A program made the position numbers and the translations under genes. A stretch of DNA of 64,000 nt from a bacterium (GTDB lineage Bacteria; Elusimicrobiota; Elusimicrobia; Elusimicrobiales; UBA9959): NCBI GenBank assembly GCA_021812825.1, contig JAKAMO010000002.1:1-64000 (forward strand). Direction: 5' to 3'. This document shows, piece after piece, positions 1 to 8,357 of this stretch; the first letter of the stretch is position 1, and each line of letters starts with the position of its first letter. Under the pieces are notes generated by a model. That model saw only the letters and a list, made by a program, of their open reading frames with translations. It did no database searches and was not told the DNA's origin.

Positions 1-1
1 G

Positions 2-568
2 GGGCATTCCTCGCAGAACCTCTTCAACGAGCCGCTTTACATCGGCACGATGGTGGCCTTCTCGATGCGGAAGGAACTGGGCCCGGTCCTTACCTCCATC
101 GTCGTGGCGGGCCGAGCCGGGGCGGTGGTCACCGCCGAGATAGGGACGATGCGGGTCACCGAGCAGATAGACGCGCTCTATACGCTCGGCACCAACCCCA
201 CCCGCTACCTGCTGGTTCCGCGCTACATCGCCTTCATGATCATGCTGCCGCTGCTGACGGTGTTCGCTGATTTTCTCGGCATCATAGGCGGCGCTCTCGT
301 CGGGGTGGTCAGGCTGGACATCCCGACCAGCGTGTTCATGAACGACATCTACACCTACGTGGACGTCAAGGACTTCATGCACGGCTTCCTGAAGACCTTC
401 TTCTTCGCGTTCATGATCTCCACGGTCTCCTGCTACAAGGGGCTCAGCACCACCGGCGGGGCCGAGGGCGTGGGTAAGTCCACCACGGAGGCCGTGGTGA
501 CCAGCATGGTGCTGGTGATGGTGCTGGACTATTTCATCAGCGCGCTGCTCGTGGCGGTAGGAGTATGA
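2..568 (+). CDS. mlaE: MlaE-family lipid ABC transporter permease, 5' truncated
   Basis: Inner-membrane permease of the Mla (MCE) phospholipid transport system, which moves lipid between inner and outer membranes. The frame is open from the window edge, so the true start lies upstream; about 188 residues are visible. The conserved family signature is present: KELGPVLTSIVVAGRAGA, then AEIGTMRVTEQIDAL and the TNPxRYLLVPR stretch, followed by hydrophobic helices to the C-terminus. It is followed on the same strand by the ATPase mlaF and the MCE protein mlaD, the usual partners. A repeat element of 128 bp separates it from mlaF. Family assignment is firm. Confidence 0.93.
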   Translation, partial: GHSSQNLFNEPLYIGTMVAFSMRKELGPVLTSIVVAGRAGAVVTAEIGTMRVTEQIDALYTLGTNPTRYLLVPRYIAFMIMLPLLTVFADFLGIIGGALVGVVRLDIPTSVFMNDIYTYVDVKDFMHGFLKTFFFAFMISTVSCYKGLSTTGGAEGVGKSTTEAVVTSMVLVMVLDYFISALLVAVGV

Positions 569-574
569 TTACAG

Positions 575-702
575 TGCCGGGACGGCTTGGGCCAGGAGGG
601 CCGTCGCGGACCGAAGCCGCTTGCGCAGCGCGGCGAGGGAGTGACGAGGGGCGAGCACGGTGTGCGAGACCCCGTGCCCGACGGGCCCAAGCCGCCCCGG
701 CA
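575..702. repeat. 128-bp repeat with terminal inverted repeats, copy A
   Basis: The outer 18 bases (575-592 and 685-702) are inverted repeats of each other with one mismatch. The core (595-684) recurs in reverse orientation at 43889-43978 with three substitutions and one indel. The element fills the gap between mlaE and mlaF and contains no convincing gene. It resembles a non-autonomous MITE or a REP/BIME-like element; no transposase is present in the window. Confidence 0.75.
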
Positions 703-758
703 ACGCGCGCCGCGGGACACATCTCCCGTACGGCGCACCAGGGCTTGAATTTGAAGGT

Positions 759-1508
759 ATGATCGAAATAAGGAATTTGAACAAGGCTTTCGGGGAGCAC
801 AAGGTGCTCAAGGACATCTCCGTCGATATCAAGGAGGGGGACCTGTTCAGCGTGATAGGCCCCTCCGGCATCGGCAAGAGCACCTTCATCAAGTGCGTCA
901 TCCGCCTGCTGCGCCCCGACAGCGGCCGCATAATCGTGGACGGCCAGGACATCGGCTCCACCGGCAGCGAGTTCACGTTGGCCAAGGTGCGCCGCAGTTT
1001 CGCCTACCTGTTCCAGGAGGGGGCGCTGTTCGACTCGCTCACCGTCTTCGAGAACGTCTCGTTCGGGCTCAAGTACCTGACCGACAAACCGAGGAGCGAG
1101 TACCGCCGCATCGTGAAGGAGAAGCTCGCGCTGGTGGGCCTCAAGGACGTGGAGGACCTGAAGCCGGCGGAGCTGTCGGTCGGCATGAAGAAGCGCGTGT
1201 CTCTGGCTCGCTCCATAGCGGCCGAACCCAAGTACATCCTCTACGACGAACCCACCACCGGCCTTGACCCCGTCACCACCGGCATGGTAAAGGACCTGAT
1301 CACCGATATGCGCGCCAAGCTGGGCATCACCTCCGTGGTCGTCACGCACGACATGAAGCTCGCGCTCGAGATCTCCAGCCGGGTCGCTATGCTCTACGGC
1401 GGCGAATTCGCCGAGGTGGCCGAACCGGCCGCGTTCTGCAAGTCCCCTCATAAAGGCGTGCAGGAGTTCATGAGGATATCCGGCCTTTCTTCGGAGTGTA
1501 AGTCCTGA
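759..1508 (+). CDS. mlaF: MlaF-family ABC transporter ATP-binding protein
   Basis: ATPase (249 aa) that powers Mla/MCE lipid transport with MlaE. Visible motifs are Walker A GPSGIGKST (residues 34-42), the Q-loop FQEGALF (85-91), the ABC signature LSVGMKKR (139-146), and Walker B ILYDEP followed by TTGLDP and the switch histidine in VVTHD. The second glycine of the usual LSGG signature is valine here, an oddity that may be lineage-specific. The frame is open upstream to 660, but the family N-terminus (MIEIRNLNKAFG) begins at 759, just after a GAAGG sequence. The upstream extension falls inside the repeat element, so it was rejected. Confidence 0.93.
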   Translation: MIEIRNLNKAFGEHKVLKDISVDIKEGDLFSVIGPSGIGKSTFIKCVIRLLRPDSGRIIVDGQDIGSTGSEFTLAKVRRSFAYLFQEGALFDSLTVFENVSFGLKYLTDKPRSEYRRIVKEKLALVGLKDVEDLKPAELSVGMKKRVSLARSIAAEPKYILYDEPTTGLDPVTTGMVKDLITDMRAKLGITSVVVTHDMKLALEISSRVAMLYGGEFAEVAEPAAFCKSPHKGVQEFMRISGLSSECKS

Positions 1509-1530
1509 AGCGGTCCGGCCAGGCGGTCGA

Positions 1531-1557
1531 ACGCGGCCAACCCGGCCGCGTTTTTTT
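1531..1557 (+). terminator. Rho-independent terminator after mlaF
   Basis: A perfect 8-bp stem (1531-1538 with 1544-1551), a 5-base loop and a run of seven T. It separates mlaF from mlaD, so mlaD is probably also transcribed from its own promoter. Confidence 0.85.
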
Positions 1558-1558
1558 A

Positions 1559-1584
1559 TATAATGGATATCGTATATAGATATC
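1559..1584 (+). promoter_or_regulatory. Putative mlaD promoter -10 with GATATC repeats
   Basis: A perfect TATAAT (1559-1564) follows the mlaF terminator and precedes mlaD by about 49 bp. GATATC occurs at 1566-1571 and again at 1579-1584, over and after the predicted start site. No good -35 is visible because that position overlaps the terminator stem. Confidence 0.45.
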
Positions 1585-1612
1585 ATTCGGCCGCGGTCGC
1601 GGAAGGGGTTCC

Positions 1613-2905
1613 ATGAACGGCGAGATAAAGGTCGGTTTTTTCGTGCTGGTCGGTTCCGTGCTTTTCGGTACCGCCGTCTTCCTGCTCGGCGACTATTCCT
1701 TCCAGAAGTTCTATTCCCTCAACGTTGAGTTCTCCGACGTTGCCGGCCTCCCCGATAAGGCCACCGTCAAACTGTCCGGAGTCTCCGTCGGCAAGATAAA
1801 GCGCATCTACATCCAGGACGACAAGGTCATCGTGCAGCTGGCCATCCGCGCCGGCGTCAAGATATACCGCGACTCCCGCTTCCTCGTGGGGGCCACCAGC
1901 ATGATAGGCTCCAAGTTCATGCAGATAGACCAGGGACACCCTGCCGCCGGCAAGCTGAAGGCGGACGAGACCGTCAGGGGGGACGATTCTCTGCCGCTGG
2001 ACCGCGCGATCTCCAGGGCCGTCGGCAGCCTGCAGAAGATGGTGGAGGAGATCAACGGCGAGGGGCGCCTGGCGCGCGACCTCAACGAGATAATGAGGAA
2101 CCTGCGGGAGATAACGGCCAACGTGAACGAGCTGGTCTCCAACAGCCAGCCGCACGCCGAGAAGATCGCGCAGCGCCTGGACACCATCACCGCGAAGCTC
2201 GACGCGATGCTGGACAAGACCAACGCAATAGTCGACAAGGTCAACAACGGCGAGGGCGTCGCCGGCGCGCTGGTCAGCGACCAGAAGATGAAGGCGGACG
2301 TGGCCGAGGCCGTCAATAACATAAAGGACGCCAGCGTCTCGGTCAAGGACGCGCTGGGGCGCGTGACCGGCTTTCGCACCTACCTGAAGTGGGACTATAA
2401 GTACGAGCCGCTGGCCCGCTCCTCCAAGAACGATTTCGGCGTGAAGATCTACCCGCGCGAGGGCCGCTATTACTATCTCGGCGCGGCCAACACGGTCAAC
2501 AGGAAGGACAAGGCCAAGGGCACGGACTACGAGGTTATGAACACCGTGGACGCGCAGCTCGGCTGGGAAGTGGGCGAGTTCGAGCTTTACGCCGGAGTCC
2601 TGCACGGCTCCGGCGGGGCCGGCGCCCGCTGGCGGCCCTTCATGAACTCCAAGTGGGACCGCATAGCCCTGCTGGCCGAAGGCACGGAATTCAGCCGCAA
2701 TCGGACCATCAAGGGCAGGGATTTCAACAAGCCGCGCTACGACGTGGGCGTGGATCTGAAGCTGAACAAGTACGTTGCGGCCGGGGTGCGCCTGAACGAC
2801 CTGGCGGAGACCAGGCGCGTCAACTATACCACGCGCGTGCTGTTCGAGGACAAGGACATAGCCTACCTGTTCGGCTTCGCCTCGCTGGGGGCGATGAAGA
2901 AATAG
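1613..2905 (+). CDS. mlaD: MlaD-like MCE-domain lipid-binding protein with long C-terminal domain
   Basis: Periplasmic lipid-binding component (430 aa) of the Mla/MCE system. One N-terminal transmembrane helix (about residues 7-26) anchors the protein. It is followed by a single MCE domain (about 35-120, with the typical AGLPDKATVKLSGVSVGKI stretch and a GATSMIGSKFMQID segment). A helical, amphipathic stretch (about 125-255) resembles the coiled/needle region of longer MCE proteins. The last 170 residues are rich in alternating aromatic/polar strands and look like a beta-barrel or beta-sandwich domain; they are not found in E. coli MlaD (183 aa). The start follows GGAAGGGGTTCC. Confidence 0.88.
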   Translation: MNGEIKVGFFVLVGSVLFGTAVFLLGDYSFQKFYSLNVEFSDVAGLPDKATVKLSGVSVGKIKRIYIQDDKVIVQLAIRAGVKIYRDSRFLVGATSMIGSKFMQIDQGHPAAGKLKADETVRGDDSLPLDRAISRAVGSLQKMVEEINGEGRLARDLNEIMRNLREITANVNELVSNSQPHAEKIAQRLDTITAKLDAMLDKTNAIVDKVNNGEGVAGALVSDQKMKADVAEAVNNIKDASVSVKDALGRVTGFRTYLKWDYKYEPLARSSKNDFGVKIYPREGRYYYLGAANTVNRKDKAKGTDYEVMNTVDAQLGWEVGEFELYAGVLHGSGGAGARWRPFMNSKWDRIALLAEGTEFSRNRTIKGRDFNKPRYDVGVDLKLNKYVAAGVRLNDLAETRRVNYTTRVLFEDKDIAYLFGFASLGAMKK

Positions 2906-2906
2906 C

Positions 2907-4328
2907 ATGAAGCTCAAGACCGTCTACCGCTGCCAGCAATGCGGACAGTCCTCCCCCAAGTGGGCGGGGCAGTGTTCCGGGTGCGGCGGCTGGAACACGC
3001 TGGTCGAGGAGGCCGAGGAGATCGTGTCGAAGGCGGCTTCCAAGGCCCGCGGGCTTACCGATTTTTCCGAGCCGCCGGTGAAACTGTCCGAGGCCCGGGC
3101 CATGAAGGCCGAGCACGCGTCCACCGGGATCTCGGAGCTGGACCGAGCGCTGGGCGGCGGCCTGGTGAGGGGGCAGGTGGTGCTGCTGGCCGGCCCGCCC
3201 GGGATCGGCAAGAGCACGCTGACGCTGGAGAGCTGCGCCGCGCTCGCTTCCGGGGCGTACAAGGCCGGAAAGGTCCTTTACGTTTCCGGCGAGGAGTCCC
3301 TCGCGCAGGTAGGTTCCCGCGCCGAGCGCCTGGGCGCGAAGTGCGACAACGTCTATCTGATGAGCGAGACCAACCTCGCCCGCGTGATAGAGGAGTTCCG
3401 CAAGATCAAGCCCTCCTTCCTCGTCATAGATTCCATCCAGACCGTCTATCATCCGGATTTCGTCGGCTCGCCCGGTTCGGTGGGTCAGATCCGCGAGTGC
3501 GCCGCGGAGCTGCTGAAGATCGCCAAGTCCGCCGGTGTGCCGCTCTTCCTGCTCGGCCACGTCACCAAGGAGGGCTCGCTCGCGGGCCCCAAGGTGCTCG
3601 AGCACATAGTGGACACCGTGCTCTATTTCGACGCGGAGAAGAGCAACGTCTTCCGCGTGCTGCGGCCGCACAAGAACCGCTTCGGGGCCGTGGACGACGC
3701 GGGCATCTTCGAAATGACCGCCAGGGGCCTGCGCCCCGTGGCGGACGCCGGCCTGATGCTGGGCGAGACCGACCGGGACAGGGCCCTGGCCGGCCGCGCC
3801 TTCGCGGTGGCCTTCGAGGGCTCCCGCCCGATGCTGGCCGAGCTGCAGGCACTGGCCACGAAGTCCTATCTGCCGTACCCGCGCCGCACCGTCACCGGCA
3901 TGGACCTCAACCGCGCACAGATGCTGATAGCCGCGCTCGAGAAGAGCGTGGGACTGCGCTTCGACGAGATGGACGTCTTCGCCTCCCTGCAGGGGGGCAT
4001 CAAGCTGAAGGACCCGGCGTTGGACCTGGCCTTCTGCGCGGCGCTGATCAGCGCCGCCCGCGATATCCCGCTGCCTCCGGACTGCGTGTTCCTGGGCGAG
4101 GTCGGGATACTGGCCCAGACCGCGAGCCCCGGTTTCATGGACCGCCGCCTCGCCGAGGCAGAGCGCCTCGGCTTCAGGACAGCTTTCGTGCCCCGCCAGC
4201 CGAGAAAGGACGAGGGAAGGTTCAAGTCCCTGCGGCTGGAGGTAGTACGGGACACGGGCGCGCTTTACGCCGCCCTCGCTAAATTAACGCCCGCCAGAAC
4301 GGGCAAGTCGGATAAGGAGCAATCATGA
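2907..4328 (+). CDS. radA: DNA repair protein RadA
   Basis: RecA-like ATPase that drives branch migration during recombinational repair. The 473-residue protein has the full family layout: an N-terminal C4 zinc finger (Cys9, 12, 23, 26), Walker A GPPGIGKST (96-104), the RadA-specific KNRFG motif in LRPHKNRFGAVDD, and a C-terminal Lon protease-like domain. The start codon lies one base after the mlaD stop, and the stop overlaps the next gene by 4 bases, so it is translationally coupled to both neighbours. Confidence 0.96.
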   Translation: MKLKTVYRCQQCGQSSPKWAGQCSGCGGWNTLVEEAEEIVSKAASKARGLTDFSEPPVKLSEARAMKAEHASTGISELDRALGGGLVRGQVVLLAGPPGIGKSTLTLESCAALASGAYKAGKVLYVSGEESLAQVGSRAERLGAKCDNVYLMSETNLARVIEEFRKIKPSFLVIDSIQTVYHPDFVGSPGSVGQIRECAAELLKIAKSAGVPLFLLGHVTKEGSLAGPKVLEHIVDTVLYFDAEKSNVFRVLRPHKNRFGAVDDAGIFEMTARGLRPVADAGLMLGETDRDRALAGRAFAVAFEGSRPMLAELQALATKSYLPYPRRTVTGMDLNRAQMLIAALEKSVGLRFDEMDVFASLQGGIKLKDPALDLAFCAALISAARDIPLPPDCVFLGEVGILAQTASPGFMDRRLAEAERLGFRTAFVPRQPRKDEGRFKSLRLEVVRDTGALYAALAKLTPARTGKSDKEQS

Positions 4329-5332
4329 TAGTATGGATCTTCAGGGCGGTGGCCCTGCTCGGCACCCCGGTGTTGACCTGGTTGACCGTTTCCAAGGACC
4401 TCAAGGGCCTGGCCTTCGGAGTGCTGATAGGCCTGGTGATAATCGGCATAGAGTACGTCTTCGAGAACGTCAGCCTGTTCTCGCTGATCATCGGCATCAT
4501 CGGCGCGGTGGTCGGAGTGATCATCTCGAAGCTGCTGGATTACACCGTGTTCCAGATAGACAACGACGCGTTCAGCAACCTGTGGCTGCGCTACAACATC
4601 ATAGTCCGCTACGCGCTGGCGCTGCTCGGCATGATCATCAGTATCAAGAAGATCCCGGAGCTGGACGACCTGGACAAGAACATCCTGTCTCTCGGCCGCA
4701 AGGGCGGCAAGAACATGAAGGTGCTGGACCTGTCCGCGATAGTCGACGGCCGCGTGCTCGACATCTGCGACACGCATTTCATCACCGGCGGCATCATCAC
4801 GCCTCGCTTCATAGTGCAGGAGCTGCACGAGCTGGCCGAGTCGCAGGACCATATCGAGCGCGCGAAGGGCCGCCGCGGCCTAGATATCCTGGCCCGCCTG
4901 CAGGAGTCGCGCGACATCCCGTTCCGCGTGATAGACAGGGACATCCGCGAGGTGCAGGACAACCAGATGAAGCTGGTGACAATAGCCAAGGAGCTGGGCG
5001 CCGCTCTCATAACGATAGACTTCAATATAAACAAGCTGGCCGCGCTAGAGAACGTGACCGTGCTGAACATCAACGACCTCACTATCGCCCTCAAGCCGGT
5101 CGTGTTGCCAGGAGAGGACATGAGCGTCTTCGTGATGAAGGAAGGCAAGGAGAAGACGCAGGGCGTCGGCTACCTGGACGACGGCACGATGATCGTCATC
5201 GAGGACGGCAAAGAATACATCGGCAAGAAGGTGGAAGCCGTAGTGCAGTCCATCCTGCAGACCTCGCAGGGCCGGATAATCTTCACCCGGGTCAAGGGCA
5301 AAGCGGTCCAGCAGGGGCCGAAGCAGCCGTAA
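4325..5332 (+). CDS. Membrane PIN-TRAM domain protein (YacL family)
   Basis: 335 aa. Four hydrophobic helices fill about residues 1-110. A PIN nuclease-type domain follows (about 133-255, with acidic residues in LDLSAIVDGRVLD and ITIDFNINKLA), then a TRAM RNA-binding domain (about 265-325). This is the architecture of Bacillus YacL-type proteins, whose substrate is not settled. YacL is often encoded beside radA and ispD/ispF, and the same order is seen here. It overlaps radA by 4 bases. Confidence 0.88.
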   Translation: MIVWIFRAVALLGTPVLTWLTVSKDLKGLAFGVLIGLVIIGIEYVFENVSLFSLIIGIIGAVVGVIISKLLDYTVFQIDNDAFSNLWLRYNIIVRYALALLGMIISIKKIPELDDLDKNILSLGRKGGKNMKVLDLSAIVDGRVLDICDTHFITGGIITPRFIVQELHELAESQDHIERAKGRRGLDILARLQESRDIPFRVIDRDIREVQDNQMKLVTIAKELGAALITIDFNINKLAALENVTVLNINDLTIALKPVVLPGEDMSVFVMKEGKEKTQGVGYLDDGTMIVIEDGKEYIGKKVEAVVQSILQTSQGRIIFTRVKGKAVQQGPKQP

Positions 5333-5338
5333 TACGGC

Positions 5339-6526
5339 ATGAGCAGCGCCAGGAAGCCAGCCGGGACGGCCGAGGCTATAATACTGGCCGGCGGCGCCGG
5401 CACGCGGATGGGCAGGGAGAAGCAGTACCTGCCGCTGGCCGGCCGGCCGATGATAGAGTGGACCGTGGAGGCTTTCGTCTCCAGCGGGCTGTTCTCTAAG
5501 GTCATATTGGCGCTGGGCCCGGAGAACCTTGACAAATACGGCCCGGAGTGGGAGAAAGCCGGCGTGAAGACTGCGCCGGCCGGCGGCACCCGTACCGATT
5601 CCCTGCGCAACGCTTTCAAGCTGGTCAGCCCGGACGCGGGGCTGGTGGCGGTGCACGACGGCGCCCGGCCGCTGGTCACGCGGGAGCTGATAAAGGCCTG
5701 CCTGGAGGGCGCCGAAGAGGCCGGAGCGGCCGTGCCGGCCGTGCCGCTGAAGGACACCGTGAAGACGGTCTCCGGGGACGGCAGGGTGTTCGAGAGCACG
5801 CCGCCGCGCGCCTCCATGATGGCGGCGCAGACGCCTCAATGCTACCGCCGCGAAGTCCTGGCGGACCTGCTGGCGGCGGCCGAAAAGAAGGATTACAGCG
5901 ACGAGTCGCAGGTTCTGGAGCAGCTCGGGATCAAGGCCGCCGTAGTGCGGTCGGATTACCGTAACATCAAGATCACCACTCCGGAAGACATAGCTATAGC
6001 GGAGGTTTTCATGAAAGACGCGAAACAGACAACTTCCCGTTCCAATATCGCCGTGTCCCGCGCGGGTTTCGGCTACGATATCCACCGCCTGGTGGAGGGC
6101 CGTCCGCTGATACTGGGCGGCGTGAAGATAGAGCACCCGCGGGGCCTGCTGGGCCATTCCGACGGGGACGTGGTGCTGCACTCCATCTGCGACGCGCTGC
6201 TCGGGGCGATATCGGCCGGCGAGATAGGCGTCTATTTTCCGCCTACAGACCTCACCATCATGGGCATCTCCAGCGACGCGATAGCCGAGAAAACGCTGGA
6301 GGTCCTGGCCTCGAAGAAGGCGCGCATCATCAACGTCGACGCCACCATTGTGGCCGAGGAGCCCAAGCTCAAGCCTCACTACGAGGCCATCCGCGACTCC
6401 GTGGCCAGGATACTGAAGCTGGACAAGAACGACGTCAGCATCAAGGCCAAGAGCCGGGAAGGCCTGGGCGAAGTCGGCCACGGCGACGCCATAGTCTGCT
6501 ACGCCACGGCGAGCGTGCTTAAATGA
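5339..6526 (+). CDS. ispDF: Bifunctional IspD/IspF, MEP isoprenoid pathway
   Basis: Fusion of two enzymes of the methylerythritol phosphate pathway. Residues 1 to about 230 are IspD (2-C-methyl-D-erythritol 4-phosphate cytidylyltransferase), with the nucleotide-binding LAGGAGTRMGREKQYL and VHDGARPLV motifs. Residues about 241-395 are IspF (MECDP synthase), with metal-binding GYDIHRL and LGHSDGDVVLH and the conserved FPPTD. The linker is short and hydrophilic. Fusions of these non-consecutive enzymes are known, for example in alpha- and epsilonproteobacteria. The stop overlaps the next start by 4 bases. Confidence 0.95.
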   Translation: MSSARKPAGTAEAIILAGGAGTRMGREKQYLPLAGRPMIEWTVEAFVSSGLFSKVILALGPENLDKYGPEWEKAGVKTAPAGGTRTDSLRNAFKLVSPDAGLVAVHDGARPLVTRELIKACLEGAEEAGAAVPAVPLKDTVKTVSGDGRVFESTPPRASMMAAQTPQCYRREVLADLLAAAEKKDYSDESQVLEQLGIKAAVVRSDYRNIKITTPEDIAIAEVFMKDAKQTTSRSNIAVSRAGFGYDIHRLVEGRPLILGGVKIEHPRGLLGHSDGDVVLHSICDALLGAISAGEIGVYFPPTDLTIMGISSDAIAEKTLEVLASKKARIINVDATIVAEEPKLKPHYEAIRDSVARILKLDKNDVSIKAKSREGLGEVGHGDAIVCYATASVLK

Positions 6527-6951
6527 AATCCGGCCTCGCGGCTCTGATGCTGGCGGCTGCTCTGCTCTCCGCCTGCTCTCATTCCAGGCAGGCCCTGCCG
6601 GGCGAGCAGGTCCCGTCCGGCCCCGGCGCGGCCGCCGTCTTCGAGAAGCGCACCTTCGCGCTGGTGAAGGTCCCCGATCCGGACCTGGAGATGGCGCTGG
6701 AGGGGATATTGTCCGACAGCCACGCCGCGGCCGTGCGCCGTTACGCGGGAGATTCGCCGATGGACATAGGCTTCACCTATTCCATGGCTCCGCACGGGGC
6801 GGTCTATCCGTTCTCCGAGATAGAGGTCTCCTGCATCATGCAGCAGAAATACGCTAAGCGCAAGGGGCCGGAGCTCTGCTCCGATTTCTTCTCCGAACTC
6901 GATGCCAGGATAAAAAAGGCGCTCGCCGCCAGACAGCAGGTCACGCCATGA
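6523..6951 (+). CDS. Small lipoprotein of unknown function
   Basis: 142 aa with a clear lipoprotein signal: a hydrophobic stretch followed by the lipobox LLSAC (Cys18 would be lipidated). The mature part is short and mixed alpha/beta in character, with an SMAPHGAVYPFSEIEVSCI segment. I recognise no family. It overlaps both ispDF and cysS by 4 bases, so it is co-translated with them, but that gives no clear functional clue. Confidence 0.75.
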   Translation: MKSGLAALMLAAALLSACSHSRQALPGEQVPSGPGAAAVFEKRTFALVKVPDPDLEMALEGILSDSHAAAVRRYAGDSPMDIGFTYSMAPHGAVYPFSEIEVSCIMQQKYAKRKGPELCSDFFSELDARIKKALAARQQVTP

Positions 6952-8357
6952 ACTTCAGGATCTACAACACTATGACGCGGCAGAAGGAGCTCTTTAAGCC
7001 GCTGAAAGAGTGGGAGGCCGGGATCTACACCTGCGGGCCCACCGTCTACCATTACGCCCATATCGGGAACATGCGCAGCTACATCGCCGAGGACGGCCTG
7101 GTGCGCTCGCTGCGCTTCCTCGGCTGGAAGGTAAAGCGCGTGATGAACATCACGGACGTCGGCCACCTCGTCTCCGACGCCGATTCCGGGGAAGACAAGA
7201 TGGAGGTCGGCGCGCGCCGCGAGGGCAAGAGCGCCTGGGACATAGCCAAGTTCTATACCGAGGCTTTCTTCCGGGACTACTACGCCCTCGGCTGCGCCAA
7301 GCCGGACGTCACCTGCCCGGCGACCGACTACATCCAGGAGATGATAGACCTGGGCGCGGCCCTGGAGAGGAAGGGCTTCACCTACCCGATAGCCGGCGAC
7401 GGCGTCTATTTCGACATCTCCAGGCTGCCTGACTACGGCAAGCTGGCCGGGAAAGCTCATATCGACGGCATCAGGGAGGGCGCGCGCGTAGAGGCCGTGG
7501 CCGGCAAGCGCCATCCGGCCGATTTCGCCATCTGGAAGTTCGCAGCTATCGGCGAGAAGCGCCAGATGGAATGGGACTCCCCGTGGGGCCGCGGTTTCCC
7601 CGGCTGGCACATGGAGTGCTCGGCCATGGCGATGAAGCACCTGGGCGACACCATCGATATCCACTGCGGAGGCGAGGACCACGTGGCCGTCCACCATACC
7701 AACGAGATCGCGCAGTCCGAGGGCGCGACCGGCAAGACCTTCTCCAACTACTGGATGCACGTGCGCTTCCTGGTCACCGGCGACGAGGGCAAGATGTCCA
7801 AGTCGGCCGGCGAGTTCCTCACGCTCGAGTCCGTCACCAGGCGCGGTTACGACCCGCTGGCCTACCGCTACTACTGCCTGCAGACGCATTACCGCAAACA
7901 GCTGGAATTCTCCTGGGACGGCGTCGAGGCTTCGGCCCGCGGCCTGGATTCGCTCCGGACCCTCGCCCGCAAGGTGCAGGCCGAGGCCGGCGCCCCTGCG
8001 GCGCTGGACAAGGGATCCAGGCCGTATACGGACTTCGCTGCGGCCCTGTCTGACGACGTCAACCTGCCGGCCGCCCTGGCCGTGCTGTGGGAGACGCTCA
8101 GGGACAATTCTATCCCTGCCGCGCAGCGCCTGGTTTTCGCGCAGGCGGCGGAAGAGGTGACCGCGCTGGACCTCTTCAGGGTGAAGGAGTCCGGCGAGCT
8201 GGCCTCGGAGCTGATGGCCATGATCAAGGACCGCGAGGCCGCCCGCAAGGCGAAGGACTGGAAGAAGTCCGACGAGCTGCGCAAGGCGCTTTCCGACAAA
8301 GGCGTGCTTATAGAGGATACCCCGTCAGGCACCAAATGGAAGCTCACCCGCGGATGA
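6948..8357 (+). CDS. cysS: Cysteinyl-tRNA synthetase
   Basis: Class I aminoacyl-tRNA synthetase charging tRNA-Cys (469 aa, normal length). The HIGH-type motif HIGN is at residues 38-41 and KMSKS at about 282-286. Zinc ligands are visible as Cys29 (YTCGPTVY), the cysteine in WHMECSAM, and the CGGEDH segment. The C-terminal helical domain carries the usual RxxARxxKDWxxSDELR stretch. Four-base overlaps at both ends place it in the same coupled operon as ispDF and the PAP2 gene. Confidence 0.97.
   Translation: MNFRIYNTMTRQKELFKPLKEWEAGIYTCGPTVYHYAHIGNMRSYIAEDGLVRSLRFLGWKVKRVMNITDVGHLVSDADSGEDKMEVGARREGKSAWDIAKFYTEAFFRDYYALGCAKPDVTCPATDYIQEMIDLGAALERKGFTYPIAGDGVYFDISRLPDYGKLAGKAHIDGIREGARVEAVAGKRHPADFAIWKFAAIGEKRQMEWDSPWGRGFPGWHMECSAMAMKHLGDTIDIHCGGEDHVAVHHTNEIAQSEGATGKTFSNYWMHVRFLVTGDEGKMSKSAGEFLTLESVTRRGYDPLAYRYYCLQTHYRKQLEFSWDGVEASARGLDSLRTLARKVQAEAGAPAALDKGSRPYTDFAAALSDDVNLPAALAVLWETLRDNSIPAAQRLVFAQAAEEVTALDLFRVKESGELASELMAMIKDREAARKAKDWKKSDELRKALSDKGVLIEDTPSGTKWKLTRG

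Noticed and set aside
575..702. Insertion sequence
   Set aside because: The element is 128 bp with terminal inverted repeats but has no transposase; it is better called MITE- or REP-like.
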